NCBI GenBank assembly: GCA_009377525.1
Contig: WHTW01000005.1
Span: 45,705 to 109,704, forward strand
DNA length: 64,000 nucleotides
Reading direction: 5' to 3'
Source: Rhodospirillales bacterium
GTDB taxonomy: Bacteria; Pseudomonadota; Alphaproteobacteria; Reyranellales; Reyranellaceae
In this document: positions 23,823 through 32,291 of the stretch, one piece after another
Numbering within the stretch: the first letter of the stretch is position 1
Layout: every line of letters begins with the position of its first letter
Made by a program: the position numbers and the translations under genes
Notes under the pieces: model-generated
The model's database searches: none
The model's input: only the letters and a program-made list of their open reading frames with translations
Told to the model about the DNA's origin: nothing

Positions 23823-24013
23823 ATGACGCTTCTGCTGGGTGCCGTCACCGCACTGTCGCTGCTGGCCGCGCCCGGTTCATTGAGCTGGGCGCCGAACCGC
23901 AAGGCGGCACGATGGTCGCCACCGCTTCCTTCATCGCCACCGCTTCCTTCATCAAGGACGAGGAAGTGCGCTGGCGCGGCGTCATCAAGTCGGCCAATGT
24001 AACGCTGGAGTGA
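23823..24013 (+). pseudogene. remnant of a Bug-type binding protein (internal deletion)
   Basis: Only the two ends of a substrate-binding protein survive. A good ribosome site (GGGAGG) precedes an ATG that opens a signal-peptide-like stretch (MTLLLGAVTALSLLAAPG). In another frame the sequence continues as FIELGAEPQGGTMV and ends in FIKDEEVRWRGVIKSANVTL, the standard C-terminus of Bug proteins, stopping at 24011-24013. About 230 internal codons are missing. An 18-base unit is tandemly duplicated at 23918-23935 and 23936-23953, giving ATASFIATASFI. The remnant ends 12 bp before the Rieske dioxygenase gene, where an intact transporter component would make sense. Confidence 0.7.
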
Positions 24014-24025
24014 CAGGAGGTTCGC

Positions 24026-25294
24026 ATGGACATCCGACACGACGAAGGCCTCAAGGAGACCGTCTCGAACGGCATCTGGCCCGAGGAGTCCCTGGCCCGC
24101 GTGCCCTACTGGGTCTACCAGGACGAAGCCAACTACAAGCGCGAGATGGAGCGCCTGTTCGAGGCCGCGACCTGGAACTTCGTCTGCCTGGAAGCGGACA
24201 TTCCCAGCAAGGGCGACTATCGCACCAACCATGTCGGCATCATGCCGGTGATTGCGGTGCGCGGAGCCGACGGCGGGGTCAACTGCTTCGAGAACCGCTG
24301 CTCGCATCGTGGCGCGCTGATCGCCTTCGACGACGGCGGCAACGTCGGCAACCAGTTCCGCTGCGTCTACCACTCCTGGAGCTACGACCTTTCAGGCAAC
24401 CTGCGCGGCATCGCCTTCGAGCGCGGCATCAACGGCGTCGGCGGCATGCCCAAGGACTTCTGCCGCGAGGATTTCAGCCCGAGGAAGCTCCGCACCACGA
24501 CGTTGGCCGGCCTAGTGTTCGCCACCCTGTCGCCCGACACGCCGCCGATCGAGGAGTATATCGGCGCCGACGTGCTGGGCCGGCTCAAGCGCGTGCTCAA
24601 CCGGCCGATCCGCGTGATGGGCCGCTTCGTGCAGCCCTTGCCCAACAACTGGAAGCTCTACGTCGAGAACGTGAAGGACACCTATCACGCCTCGATCCTG
24701 CACACTTTCCTCACGACCTTCCGCATCTCGCGCCTGACCCAGGGCGGCGGCGTGCTGGTCAGTCCCGACGGCGGCAACCATTCAAGCTACACCATCGCCA
24801 TCCCCGAAGGCGCCAACGCCAACGCCTACAAGGAGCAGCAGATCCGCTCCGACCTGGACGGCCGCTTCGCGCTGGCCGACCCCAGCGTGCTCGATTCGGT
24901 CGAGGAGTTCGGCGACCACATCCAGCTGCAGATCCTGTCGGTGTTCCCGGGCTTCATCCTGCAGCAGATCCACAATTGCCTGGCCGTGCGCCACGTCGTG
25001 CCGCGCGGTGTGGGCAAGATGGACCTGGTGTGGACCTACTTCGGCTTCGCGGACGACACGCCCGAGATGAATCGCCGGCGGCTGAAGCAGCAGAACCTGG
25101 TGGGGCCGGCGGGATTCATCTCCATGGAGGATGGCTGCGTCGGCGGCTTCGTGCAGCGCGGCACCGCGGCGGCGGCCGAGCAGGTCTCGGTGATCGAGAT
25201 GGGCGGCAGCACCGCCGAAAGCCAGGCGACCCGCGCCACCGAGGCCTCGGTGCGCGGCTTCTGGAAGGCCTATCGGCGGTTCATGGGCTACTAG
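24026..25294 (+). CDS. aromatic-ring-hydroxylating dioxygenase, alpha subunit (Rieske)
   Basis: A 422-residue Rieske non-heme iron oxygenase. The [2Fe-2S] ligands are in CSHRG and CVYHSW, separated by the usual spacing. The catalytic domain follows with NWKLYVENVKDTYHASILHT, whose two histidine-type ligands bind the mononuclear iron. This alpha subunit would dihydroxylate or demethylate an aromatic acid with electrons from a reductase not present in the window. AGGAGG precedes the start. The beta-subunit gene follows after 119 bp, interrupted by a large palindrome. Confidence 0.93.
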   Translation: MDIRHDEGLKETVSNGIWPEESLARVPYWVYQDEANYKREMERLFEAATWNFVCLEADIPSKGDYRTNHVGIMPVIAVRGADGGVNCFENRCSHRGALIAFDDGGNVGNQFRCVYHSWSYDLSGNLRGIAFERGINGVGGMPKDFCREDFSPRKLRTTTLAGLVFATLSPDTPPIEEYIGADVLGRLKRVLNRPIRVMGRFVQPLPNNWKLYVENVKDTYHASILHTFLTTFRISRLTQGGGVLVSPDGGNHSSYTIAIPEGANANAYKEQQIRSDLDGRFALADPSVLDSVEEFGDHIQLQILSVFPGFILQQIHNCLAVRHVVPRGVGKMDLVWTYFGFADDTPEMNRRRLKQQNLVGPAGFISMEDGCVGGFVQRGTAAAAEQVSVIEMGGSTAESQATRATEASVRGFWKAYRRFMGY

Positions 25295-25301
25295 CTCATG
25301 T

Positions 25302-25390
25302 TCTTCCGGACCGCGCGCATCCTGCGCGCTTGCGCGCATTCACATGCGCGCTTGATCATGAGGCGCGCAGGATGCGCGCGGTCCGGAAGA
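25302..25390. repeat. long palindrome, CCGGACCGCG family
   Basis: Two perfect 28-base inverted arms (TCTTCCGGACCGCGCGCATC... and its complement) flank a 33-base spacer that contains a smaller GCGCGCAT/ATGCGCGC hairpin. The element separates the alpha- and beta-subunit genes of the dioxygenase. A stable hairpin here could lower or stabilise expression of one subunit. Related copies are listed at 30080, 35733, 53819, 20301, 50583 and 58376. Confidence 0.8.
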
Positions 25391-25413
25391 GTCCGAATTA
25401 GACGGGGACAACG

Positions 25414-25878
25414 ATGGACATAGCCCGCCTCGTCGAGTTGAACGCCACCTACGCGCGCGTCATCGACAACGAGCAGTTCGAGGAATGGCCAAAACTGTTC
25501 CACGATCCCTGCCTCTACAAGCTGACGACCGCGGAGAACGTGGCGCGCGGCCTTGAGGGCGGGCTGATCTATGCCGACACGCGCGGCATGCTGGAAGACC
25601 GCGTCTCCTCGCTGCGCAAGGTCAACATCTACGAGCGCCAGCGCTACCGCCACATTGTCGGCCTGCCTGTGGTGCTCAGCCGGCAGAACGGCGCGGCCGA
25701 GGTCGAGACGCCGTTCCTGATCGTGCGCATCATGCGCGAGGGCGACATGGACGTCTTCGCCACCGGCTGCTACCGCGACAAGGTCCAGCCCGACGCCTCG
25801 GGCGCTCTGCGCTTCGCCGAGCGCATCGTGATCTGCGACGGCCGCCGCTTCGACACCCTGGTCGCGATTCCGTTTTAG
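25414..25878 (+). CDS. aromatic-ring-hydroxylating dioxygenase, beta subunit
   Basis: A 154-residue small subunit of the SnoaL/NTF2-like fold that packs with Rieske alpha subunits. Family features are the N-terminal LVELNATYARVIDNEQFEEW, the middle RVSSLRKVNIYERQRYRHIV with the family RxxHxV-like strand, and the C-terminal ERIVICDGRRFDTLVAIPF. Its position directly after the alpha subunit supports the pairing. It is structural rather than catalytic in known enzymes. Confidence 0.92.
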   Translation: MDIARLVELNATYARVIDNEQFEEWPKLFHDPCLYKLTTAENVARGLEGGLIYADTRGMLEDRVSSLRKVNIYERQRYRHIVGLPVVLSRQNGAAEVETPFLIVRIMREGDMDVFATGCYRDKVQPDASGALRFAERIVICDGRRFDTLVAIPF

Positions 25879-25905
25879 AGTTGCACCATGTCGCCCGAAG
25901 AAATG

Positions 25906-25997
25906 CTGTCATCCCGAGCGCAGCGAGGGACTTTTGCTGTGGCCTCAACGGCCCCTCGCTACGGTGAGCGCGGGGGAACCCCCGCGCCGGGTGACAG
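25906..25997. repeat. palindromic dispersed element with CTGTCATCCC ends
   Basis: The element has inverted ends CTGTCATCCC and GGGTGACAG and internal complementary blocks (GCAGCGAGGG and CCCCTCGC). A GCGCGGGGGAACCCCCGCGC hairpin sits near its right end. It starts 28 bp after the dioxygenase beta-subunit stop. It belongs with the elements at 13173 and 55455. Confidence 0.55.
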
Positions 25998-26643
25998 CTG
26001 GTTCCACGGCACGGTGATTTTGACCCGTTGGCAGCCGGCTGGCTGAGAAGCCACCGGGGCGGTGCATGCACTGCCGTCAGCGGTGCGAGAGGTTTCCGGC
26101 GTTTTGCTGTCTCACCCGAGGGGTGCAGTCCAGGTGGCCCCTTGAAATTGTACCCCCTATGGGTTGGGCCTCCTTCCGAGTTCGGACAGTTACGCAAGTT
26201 TCGCAGCCGCAATCGCCGCGTCGATGAGCCGAGCCCCGAGCCCGTCCCGTCCGGAGGCAAGCGACCGGACGGGACGCGCGGTGTCTGCCGCACCCTTCTG
26301 GTCTCGGATCAACGATGCATAGAGCGACAACGCGAGGAAGCAACGCAACAAGCCGATATTATAACTCAAGTCCATCTCCTGTCAAGAACTGTAGTGCGGG
26401 GAACTGCTCGTTTCGTTTTCGCGAGTTTTTGCGCTCCGTAGAGGGCCCCATCTGGCGGGCCGAACGGACGATCACGCCATTCCTTGTGTCGCTGAGCCCA
26501 AATGCCAGCAATGCTTTCAACGCCGACACGGCACCCCGGGGCCGCCGATCCGACAGGCATCATCGAGACGGTGACATTCCTCACAGACGCGTGACGGCAT
26601 TGACCATATTGGACGCGCAATCACTCAGCGACAGGAGACCTCC
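25998..26643. other. gene-poor stretch of about 650 bp
   Basis: No reading frame here has convincing codon bias or a recognisable product, and base composition is lower in GC than the flanks. It contains a consensus promoter facing left at 26350-26385 and a strong hairpin CCCGTCCGG...CCGGACGGG near 26246-26273. Some short frames on the minus strand (for example MDLSYNIGLLRCFLALSLYA) have no known relatives that I recognise. It may encode a non-coding RNA or be a decayed gene. Confidence 0.5.
26350..26385 (-). promoter_or_regulatory. consensus sigma-70 promoter facing left
   Basis: On the minus strand TTGACA (26380-26385) and TATAAT (26358-26363) are separated by 16 bases, a perfect match to both hexamers. 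Transcription would start near 26350 and run into gene-free sequence. Such perfect promoters are rare in high-GC genomes and usually serve stable RNAs. Confidence 0.6.
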
Positions 26644-27606
26644 ATGCCGGCAACGGTTCATTTCGCGACAAACCGTGTCCTGGGCGGTCCGCCGGACCAG
26701 GTCTCCAGCTACAGCGAAAACGCCGTGGCGCCGTCGAATCCCAACGAGGTCACCTACGGCACCGCGTTCGTCAACGACGCCAACCTGGACGCCGACACGA
26801 TCGGCGCCATCAGCTCCATCCAGACCATCGGCAAGGGCCAGTTCGACCAGGGCGTGATCGACGACCTCAGCGATCCCGGCCGCAACCTGCTGGTCTTCAT
26901 CCACGGCTTCGACAACAGCTTCGAGAACGCCATCACCCGCGCCGCCTTCAACCAGCAATGGTTCGCGAAATCGGGCCTGCCGGCGGCGGAGACCAGCGTC
27001 GTGGCCTTCAGCTGGCCCTCGCGCGGCAAGCTTATAAGCCTGCCCTTCCCGTCCGCCGCCTATCGGCGCGACCAGACCACGGCCGGCCAGTCGGGCCTGC
27101 ACGTCATGACCTTCTTCGCCAACCTCGAGCCGATCATCACCAGCGCGCGCGCCAAGGGCAATCGCGTCTTCCTGCTGGCTCACAGCATGGGAAACTGGGC
27201 GCTGCAGGCCGCTGTGGAGAGCTGGTTCGCCCATGGCAACGGTGATGCCTTGCTGTTCGACGAGGTGTTCCTCGCGGCCGCCGATGAGATCCACAGCAGC
27301 TTCGACTTCCTGCCGGCCGGCCGGCTCAGCGCGCTCGACCGGCTGAGCCGGCGCGTCTCGACCTATGCCAGCGACAAGGACGTCGTCCTGGACATCAGCA
27401 TGAAGATCAACTTCGCCAAACGGCTGGGCCAGGACGGGGCCCACGACCGTTCCAACCAGGACCGCTTTCCGCCGGCCAGGTATCGCACCGTGCTGTGCGG
27501 CGGCTTCCGCGACTACGACATCGACCTCGGCAGCTCGCACCAGTACTATCGCCGCTCGCCCGGCGTGCGCATGGACATCGCCAACACCATGGCCGGCAAC
27601 GTCTGA
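26644..27606 (+). CDS. alpha/beta hydrolase of the DUF900 family
   Basis: A 320-residue alpha/beta hydrolase. Motifs are the oxyanion region LLVFIHGFDNSFE, the strand AFSWPSRG, and the nucleophile elbow LLAHSMGNWAL. The start MPATVHFATNR is typical for DUF900 proteins, many of which are secreted or membrane-anchored elsewhere; no signal peptide is seen here. AGGAG lies seven bases before the ATG. The substrate is unknown. Confidence 0.85.
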   Translation: MPATVHFATNRVLGGPPDQVSSYSENAVAPSNPNEVTYGTAFVNDANLDADTIGAISSIQTIGKGQFDQGVIDDLSDPGRNLLVFIHGFDNSFENAITRAAFNQQWFAKSGLPAAETSVVAFSWPSRGKLISLPFPSAAYRRDQTTAGQSGLHVMTFFANLEPIITSARAKGNRVFLLAHSMGNWALQAAVESWFAHGNGDALLFDEVFLAAADEIHSSFDFLPAGRLSALDRLSRRVSTYASDKDVVLDISMKINFAKRLGQDGAHDRSNQDRFPPARYRTVLCGGFRDYDIDLGSSHQYYRRSPGVRMDIANTMAGNV

Positions 27607-27620
27607 TAGGCACCCACGCC

Positions 27621-28454
27621 TCACCACGGAGCGTGAATGCCTCGCGCGATCGGTAGAAAGGCGTATCCGGAACCTTCTTCGACGATTCTGCCTATGCCTG
27701 GCTTGGCCATATGCGCACCCGCCAGCCAAGCACGTGTATTCGAAGCCTCTCGCAGCAGGTTGATCCGCGTCGCACAGGCTATGGACTGGTTGTCATCGTA
27801 AGCCCATGTGAGCTCTGGCCGGGCAAATTGTTCGGCCGGAACATGGATCAGGTCGCCGCAAAACACGATCCGGTCCTCGCCCGAGTCGAGAACGTAGCCC
27901 ATGTGGCCTGGAGCGTGCCCCGGCATCGCAACTGCCGACAGATGATCGGCCAGCCGGTCTCCGTCTCCAATCGGCACAAGCAAGTGCCGAAAGCGCGCCA
28001 AGTGTGGCTCGTCGACAAAGCCCGCGACGGCATCGCGCGCGATCACGATCCTGCTCAAATTGGCAAACGCCTCTCGACCATCGCGCGTTAACAGCCCATT
28101 CAAATGGTCGAGATGGGTATGGGTGAGAGCGACTACGGCGATCGAGGACGGATCAATATCTGCCTCGGCCATCGCCCTCTCAAGGTGACCCAGCGATGGC
28201 TCCCACCTTCCTCCTGCGCCGCAATCGATCAGCACTCCGTGGTTTCCGGCTCCCTCCAACAAGAAGCAATTGACCGACAATCGAACGAGTGATGGCTCCT
28301 GCCGCGCCAGCCCCGGCAGCGTGTACTTTCCGAGACCAGGTCCCCTGCGGAGAAGGTCAGCGGCCATGTCGACATACCCGTCGCAAAGCGACCAGATCTT
28401 CCACGATCCCGAAATGCAGCCCAAGCTATTCGCACTTTGCGACGTGACGATCAT
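27621..28454 (-). CDS. MBL-fold metallo-hydrolase
   Basis: A 277-residue metallo-beta-lactamase-fold enzyme. The metal-binding motif is ALTHTHLDHLNG, with other ligands in GHAPGHMGY and FCGDLIHV. It resembles the broad group of MBL hydrolases that includes lactonases and esterases. It starts 12 bp after the stop of the flavin monooxygenase gene and is likely co-transcribed. Third-position GC is lower than in its neighbours, which hints at separate acquisition. Confidence 0.85.
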   Translation of the reverse strand: MIVTSQSANSLGCISGSWKIWSLCDGYVDMAADLLRRGPGLGKYTLPGLARQEPSLVRLSVNCFLLEGAGNHGVLIDCGAGGRWEPSLGHLERAMAEADIDPSSIAVVALTHTHLDHLNGLLTRDGREAFANLSRIVIARDAVAGFVDEPHLARFRHLLVPIGDGDRLADHLSAVAMPGHAPGHMGYVLDSGEDRIVFCGDLIHVPAEQFARPELTWAYDDNQSIACATRINLLREASNTRAWLAGAHMAKPGIGRIVEEGSGYAFLPIARGIHAPW

Positions 28455-28466
28455 GGCCGTGGTGCC

Positions 28467-29972
28467 CTATCTGTAGACGAACGCCTTGTCGTCGAGGTCG
28501 ATCGCCGGAAACTCGTTCTTCTCGCGCCAGTAATCCTGGGTGTGCTGCCATTCGCGCTTGTCGCCGCGCTTGGGCAGCAGGTGCATGCCGCGCGTGACGT
28601 AGCCCGGATTGAAGTTCTCCGTGTCGATCCAGGGCAGCAGCGGCATGTCCTTGTCCTCGGGCCTGAGCGCCACCTCGACGCGGCGTGCCTGCTTGTCCTT
28701 CATGTGGCCGAGCAGACGGCAGACGAAGTCGGCGACCAGGTCGGAGCGGAGCGTCCAGCTCGCGCGGAAATAGCCGAACACCCAGGCCATGTTGGGGATG
28801 CCGGTGAACATCATGCCGCGATAGGTGACGGTCTTGGCGAAATCGAGCGGCTTGCCGTCGATCGCGAAGGCGACGTCGCCCAGCACGTTGAGATGGAAGC
28901 CGGTGGCCGTGACGATGATGTCGGCGATCAGCTCCTGGCCCGACTTGAGCTTGATGCCTTTCTCGGTGAAGCGCTCGATCTCGTCGGTGACGACCGACGC
29001 CTTGCCCTTGCGCATGGCGCGGAACAGGTCGCCGTCGGGCACGAAGGCGATGCGCTGGCGCCAAGGCCGGTAGCTCGGCGTGAAATGCGCGGCGATGTCG
29101 AAGTCGGGGCCGAGATAGGCGCGCACGCCGGCCAGCAGCTCGTCCCTCACCTTCTCGGGCTCGTCGAACGAGCGCTGGGTGAACACCGACTGGTCGCGCA
29201 GGATGCGCCGGCGCACGATCTCGTGGATCCACGATTCGTCGACCTCGAGCTGGCGCAGCTGGTCGGCGAGGTCGTTGGCGTTGCGCGCCGGGATGAAATA
29301 GGTCGGCGAGCGCTGAAGCATGGTGACGTGCGCGCAGTCGTCAGCGATGTTGGGCACCAGCGTCGCCGCCGTGGCGCCCGAGCCGATGACGATCACCTGC
29401 TTGTCCTTGACGTCGAGGTCGTCGGGCCAGGTCTGCGGATGGACGATGCGGCCCTTGAAGTCGGCCATGCCGTCCCACTCGGGCGTATAGCCCTCGGAAT
29501 GGTGATAGTAGCCCTGGCACATCCACAGGAAGCCCGCCGTGATGCGGAAGGGCACACCGGTATCGAGACGCTCGCCCTCGATGGTCCAGCGATTGTCCTC
29601 GCTCGACCAGCGCGCCGAGGCGATGCGATGGCGATAGCGGATGTGGCGCGCGAGGTCGTTCTCGTCGATCACCTCGCCCATGTAGGCCAGGATCTCCTCG
29701 GCCGTGGCGATCGGCCTGCCGGTCCACGGCTTGAAGCGATAGCCGAAGGTGTAGAGGTCGCTGTCGGAGCGGATGCCGGGATAGCGATGGGTGATCCAGG
29801 TCCCGCCAAAGCTCTCCTGCGATTCCAGCACGACGAAGCTCGTGCCGTGGCACTGCTGGCTGAGATGATAGGCGCCGCCCACGCCGGAGATGCCGGCGCC
29901 AACGATCAGGACGTCGAAATGCTGGACGGTTTGGGCGGACGACGGCGCGAGTACGGTCGCGGTATCGGGCAT
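28467..29972 (-). CDS. flavin-dependent Baeyer-Villiger-type monooxygenase
   Basis: A class B flavoprotein monooxygenase of 501 residues. The FAD Rossmann motif is LIVGAGISGVGGAYHL; FGGTWITHRYPGIRSDSD is typical of the EtaA-like subgroup. The fingerprint FKGRIVHPQTWPDD links the domains, and the NADPH motif is VIGSGATAATL. These enzymes insert oxygen next to a ketone or oxidise S/N atoms. With the neighbouring Rieske oxygenase and TPP enzyme it suggests catabolism of a cyclic or aromatic compound, though no substrate can be named. Confidence 0.93.
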   Translation of the reverse strand: MPDTATVLAPSSAQTVQHFDVLIVGAGISGVGGAYHLSQQCHGTSFVVLESQESFGGTWITHRYPGIRSDSDLYTFGYRFKPWTGRPIATAEEILAYMGEVIDENDLARHIRYRHRIASARWSSEDNRWTIEGERLDTGVPFRITAGFLWMCQGYYHHSEGYTPEWDGMADFKGRIVHPQTWPDDLDVKDKQVIVIGSGATAATLVPNIADDCAHVTMLQRSPTYFIPARNANDLADQLRQLEVDESWIHEIVRRRILRDQSVFTQRSFDEPEKVRDELLAGVRAYLGPDFDIAAHFTPSYRPWRQRIAFVPDGDLFRAMRKGKASVVTDEIERFTEKGIKLKSGQELIADIIVTATGFHLNVLGDVAFAIDGKPLDFAKTVTYRGMMFTGIPNMAWVFGYFRASWTLRSDLVADFVCRLLGHMKDKQARRVEVALRPEDKDMPLLPWIDTENFNPGYVTRGMHLLPKRGDKREWQHTQDYWREKNEFPAIDLDDKAFVYR

Positions 29973-30079
29973 GGACTTCTCTTTCCTGCGGGCGTCGAGG
30001 GAGCTTGGCCTTCATATCAGGGGCTTTCTCCGCAGAGATCAACCTGCGGTCTACAGTTTCCGACATGCGAACCATAGTT

Positions 30080-30160
30080 CATGCCTCTTCCGGACCGCGC
30101 GCATCTTGCGCGCCTCATGATCATGAGCGCGCAAGATGCGCGCGGTCCGGAAGAGGCATG
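30080..30160. repeat. near-perfect 81-bp palindrome, CCGGACCGCG family
   Basis: The arms CATGCCTCTTCCGGACCGCG... and their complement match over 33 bases, around a CTCATGATCATGAG centre, with one unpaired base. It lies between two same-strand genes, just downstream of the TPP enzyme stop. It could form a cruciform or a very stable RNA hairpin in either direction. Confidence 0.85.
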
Positions 30161-30183
30161 ATCCTGTTCGATCGCGGCATGCT

Positions 30184-31917
30184 TCAGAGCCTGGTCACCT
30201 TGGCGTGCAGCACTGCCGAGCGACCCGACCGCACGGCTTCGAGGCACCGCTTGATCGCGCCATCGACCGCTGCGGGCTCAGCCACCAGTTCGCCATGCGC
30301 GCCGCAGGCCTCGGCGATCTTGGCGAAGTCCATGGCGGGACCGTAGGTCGATCCGAACTCGCCGCTGCCCTTGGCGTCGCCCGCCGGATAGACCCGAAGC
30401 GTCGCCTCCTTCACCGCGCCCCAGCCCGAATTGTCGAGCACGACGGCGAAGATCGGCAGGCCGTACTTCTGCGACACCGCGAGGATCGATTGCGGATTGG
30501 AGAAGTAGAAGGTGCCGTCGCCCATGATCGGCATGATGATCCGGTCGGGCATGGCGAGCTTCAGCCCCAGGGCGACATTGCCCGAGTAGCCAAGGCCCGC
30601 GCCAGCGAGGCCGACCAGGCTGCCCGGCTTGGTGCGCGGCATTTGCGCCAGCACCGTGGGGATGTTGCGGATCGCCTCGTTGATAATGACATCGGAAGGG
30701 TCCAACGCCTTGACGAGCGCCGCGCACAGGAAGTGCGCGTTGACCTCGCCCGCCACGCCGGGATCGGCGGCGAGCTTGGCCGCCTGCTCGCGACGCGCGA
30801 CCGATTCCGCCGCCATCTCCTTCACGCGCGCCGCGGCCCGTGTCTTGAAGCCCGCGTCGGCCTTTGCCTTCACGGCAGCAAGCAGATCCGCATAGAAGCG
30901 GCAGCTGTCGCCCTGCAGGCGCAGGTTGGCCGGGAAAGTCCACATCGGGAAGCCGCGCTTCTCGGCATCGACGTCGACATGCGCCCACCAGGTCGAGGGA
31001 TTGTCCGGCATGTCCTTGGGGATCCACGGCACGTCGACATCGACCAGCAGGCCGACATCGGCGTCGGCCAGAGCCTTGGTCGGCACGAAGCCGCCATGGC
31101 AGGGCGAATCGTGCGGCAGGTTGACGTGGATGGGGCTGAACTCGATCACGCGGATGCCGGCGAACTGCGCCAGCTCGTCGAGCAGGGGAACGGCGGCGTG
31201 GTTGCGGCCCGAATAAGCCGTGATGAGCAGAGGCCGCTCCGCCGTCAGCAGTTTGGTCGCGATGGTGTCGACGGTCTTCGCATCGACCGAGCCCGCGCCT
31301 GCCGGACCGAAGCGCTCCTCGGGATAGGAGCGGATCTGCCCTTCGGACCACAGCTCGGTCAGCGTCTCGCGCGGGAAGGTCATGTAGACCGGACCCTTGG
31401 GATCGCTCATCATCACGGTGTGGGCGCGGCGCAGCGCCTCCTTGGCGACCACGCCCGAGGGCAGGTTGTATTCCCACTTGATGTAGGGCCGCACCAGGCT
31501 CGCCTGGTCGAACGGCTCCTGCACGAAATGCACATAGGTGTCGCGGCTGCCCAGAAGCTCGCCGCGCGTGGTGTAGGGCGCGCGGCCGGCCATCAGCAGC
31601 ACGGGGATGCGGGCACGGCAGATGTTGTGCAGGGCCATGGCCGAGTTGGCGGTGCCGGCATCGACATGGACCATCACGCCCTGACCGCGACCGGTGGCCA
31701 GGGCGTAGCCCGCCGCCATGTGCGCCGCCGTGATCTCGTGCGGGCAGATCACGGTCTGCGGCGCCTTGCGGCCGTCGCGTGCGAAGCCCGCCATGGCCTC
31801 GATGATCGGCGCGTGGTCGGTGCCGAAGTTGCAGAACAGGTAGTCGCAGCCGATCTCGGTCAGGCCTTCGAGGAAGAAGTGCGCCGCCGAGCGGCGGGCC
31901 TCGTTGATGCTGTCCAT
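30184..31917 (-). CDS. thiamine-diphosphate-requiring enzyme (acetolactate-synthase-like)
   Basis: A 577-residue TPP enzyme with PYR, central and PP domains. The catalytic glutamate is in CPHEITAAHMAAGYALA. The cofactor motif begins GDGTFYFSNPQSIL and ends near LDNSGWGAVK, the GDG...N pattern. It is not a classical IlvB: the quinone/FAD contacts are not obvious. A lyase or decarboxylase role on a 2-oxo acid is plausible. A GAGG lies five bases before the ATG at 31917; a GTG at 31932 is an alternative. It overlaps or abuts the SnoaL-like gene upstream, showing an operon. Confidence 0.9.
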   Translation of the reverse strand: MDSINEARRSAAHFFLEGLTEIGCDYLFCNFGTDHAPIIEAMAGFARDGRKAPQTVICPHEITAAHMAAGYALATGRGQGVMVHVDAGTANSAMALHNICRARIPVLLMAGRAPYTTRGELLGSRDTYVHFVQEPFDQASLVRPYIKWEYNLPSGVVAKEALRRAHTVMMSDPKGPVYMTFPRETLTELWSEGQIRSYPEERFGPAGAGSVDAKTVDTIATKLLTAERPLLITAYSGRNHAAVPLLDELAQFAGIRVIEFSPIHVNLPHDSPCHGGFVPTKALADADVGLLVDVDVPWIPKDMPDNPSTWWAHVDVDAEKRGFPMWTFPANLRLQGDSCRFYADLLAAVKAKADAGFKTRAAARVKEMAAESVARREQAAKLAADPGVAGEVNAHFLCAALVKALDPSDVIINEAIRNIPTVLAQMPRTKPGSLVGLAGAGLGYSGNVALGLKLAMPDRIIMPIMGDGTFYFSNPQSILAVSQKYGLPIFAVVLDNSGWGAVKEATLRVYPAGDAKGSGEFGSTYGPAMDFAKIAEACGAHGELVAEPAAVDGAIKRCLEAVRSGRSAVLHAKVTRL

Positions 31918-31928
31918 CGCGTCCTCAC

Positions 31929-32282
31929 TCAACGGGTCGTACGGATGTCGAAGCGTTTGATCAGGCCGTCTTCCAGGCGGAAGACGTGACCGACCTTCGT
32001 GTCGGCTAAAAGCTTGCCGGAAGGATCGCGCACAGTCTGACGGATTGCGACGACGATCTCACCTTCGGAAGCGACCGAAAAGTCCACGGGCTCGACATGG
32101 GGATCGATCATCGCCCATTGCCGGGTCCAGTAGCGCCGCACGCCGTCGTGGCCCTGCACGTAGCCACCGTCCTGGCCGTTGGCCCACACGACGTCGGCAT
32201 GCAGGCAGGCCAGCACGCCATCGATGTCGCGGGCGTTGAAGCGCTCGTAGACGCGCCTGAGGAACGCCAGCGTGTCCAGCAT
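31929..32282 (-). CDS. SnoaL/NTF2-like protein
   Basis: A 117-residue cone-shaped NTF2-fold protein. The start MLDTLAFLRRVYERFNARDI and the strand VWANGQDGGYVQGHDGVRRY are typical of SnoaL-like proteins that act as cyclases, isomerases or hydrolases, or bind ligands. It ends 12 bp before the TPP enzyme start and lies 9 bp after a decayed Bug fragment. Confidence 0.85.
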   Translation of the reverse strand: MLDTLAFLRRVYERFNARDIDGVLACLHADVVWANGQDGGYVQGHDGVRRYWTRQWAMIDPHVEPVDFSVASEGEIVVAIRQTVRDPSGKLLADTKVGHVFRLEDGLIKRFDIRTTR

Positions 32283-32291
32283 CGCGCGGGC

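Noticed and set aside
25998..26350. tmRNA, SRP RNA or RNase P RNA in the 650-bp gap
   Set aside because: I looked for the tag-coding sequence, the SRP GGAA-loop core and the RNase P conserved blocks on both strands and found none that fit.
26028..26441. 137-codon plus-strand frame in the gene-poor gap
   Set aside because: No ribosome site, no codon bias and no recognisable family; it runs through the promoter-hairpin region.
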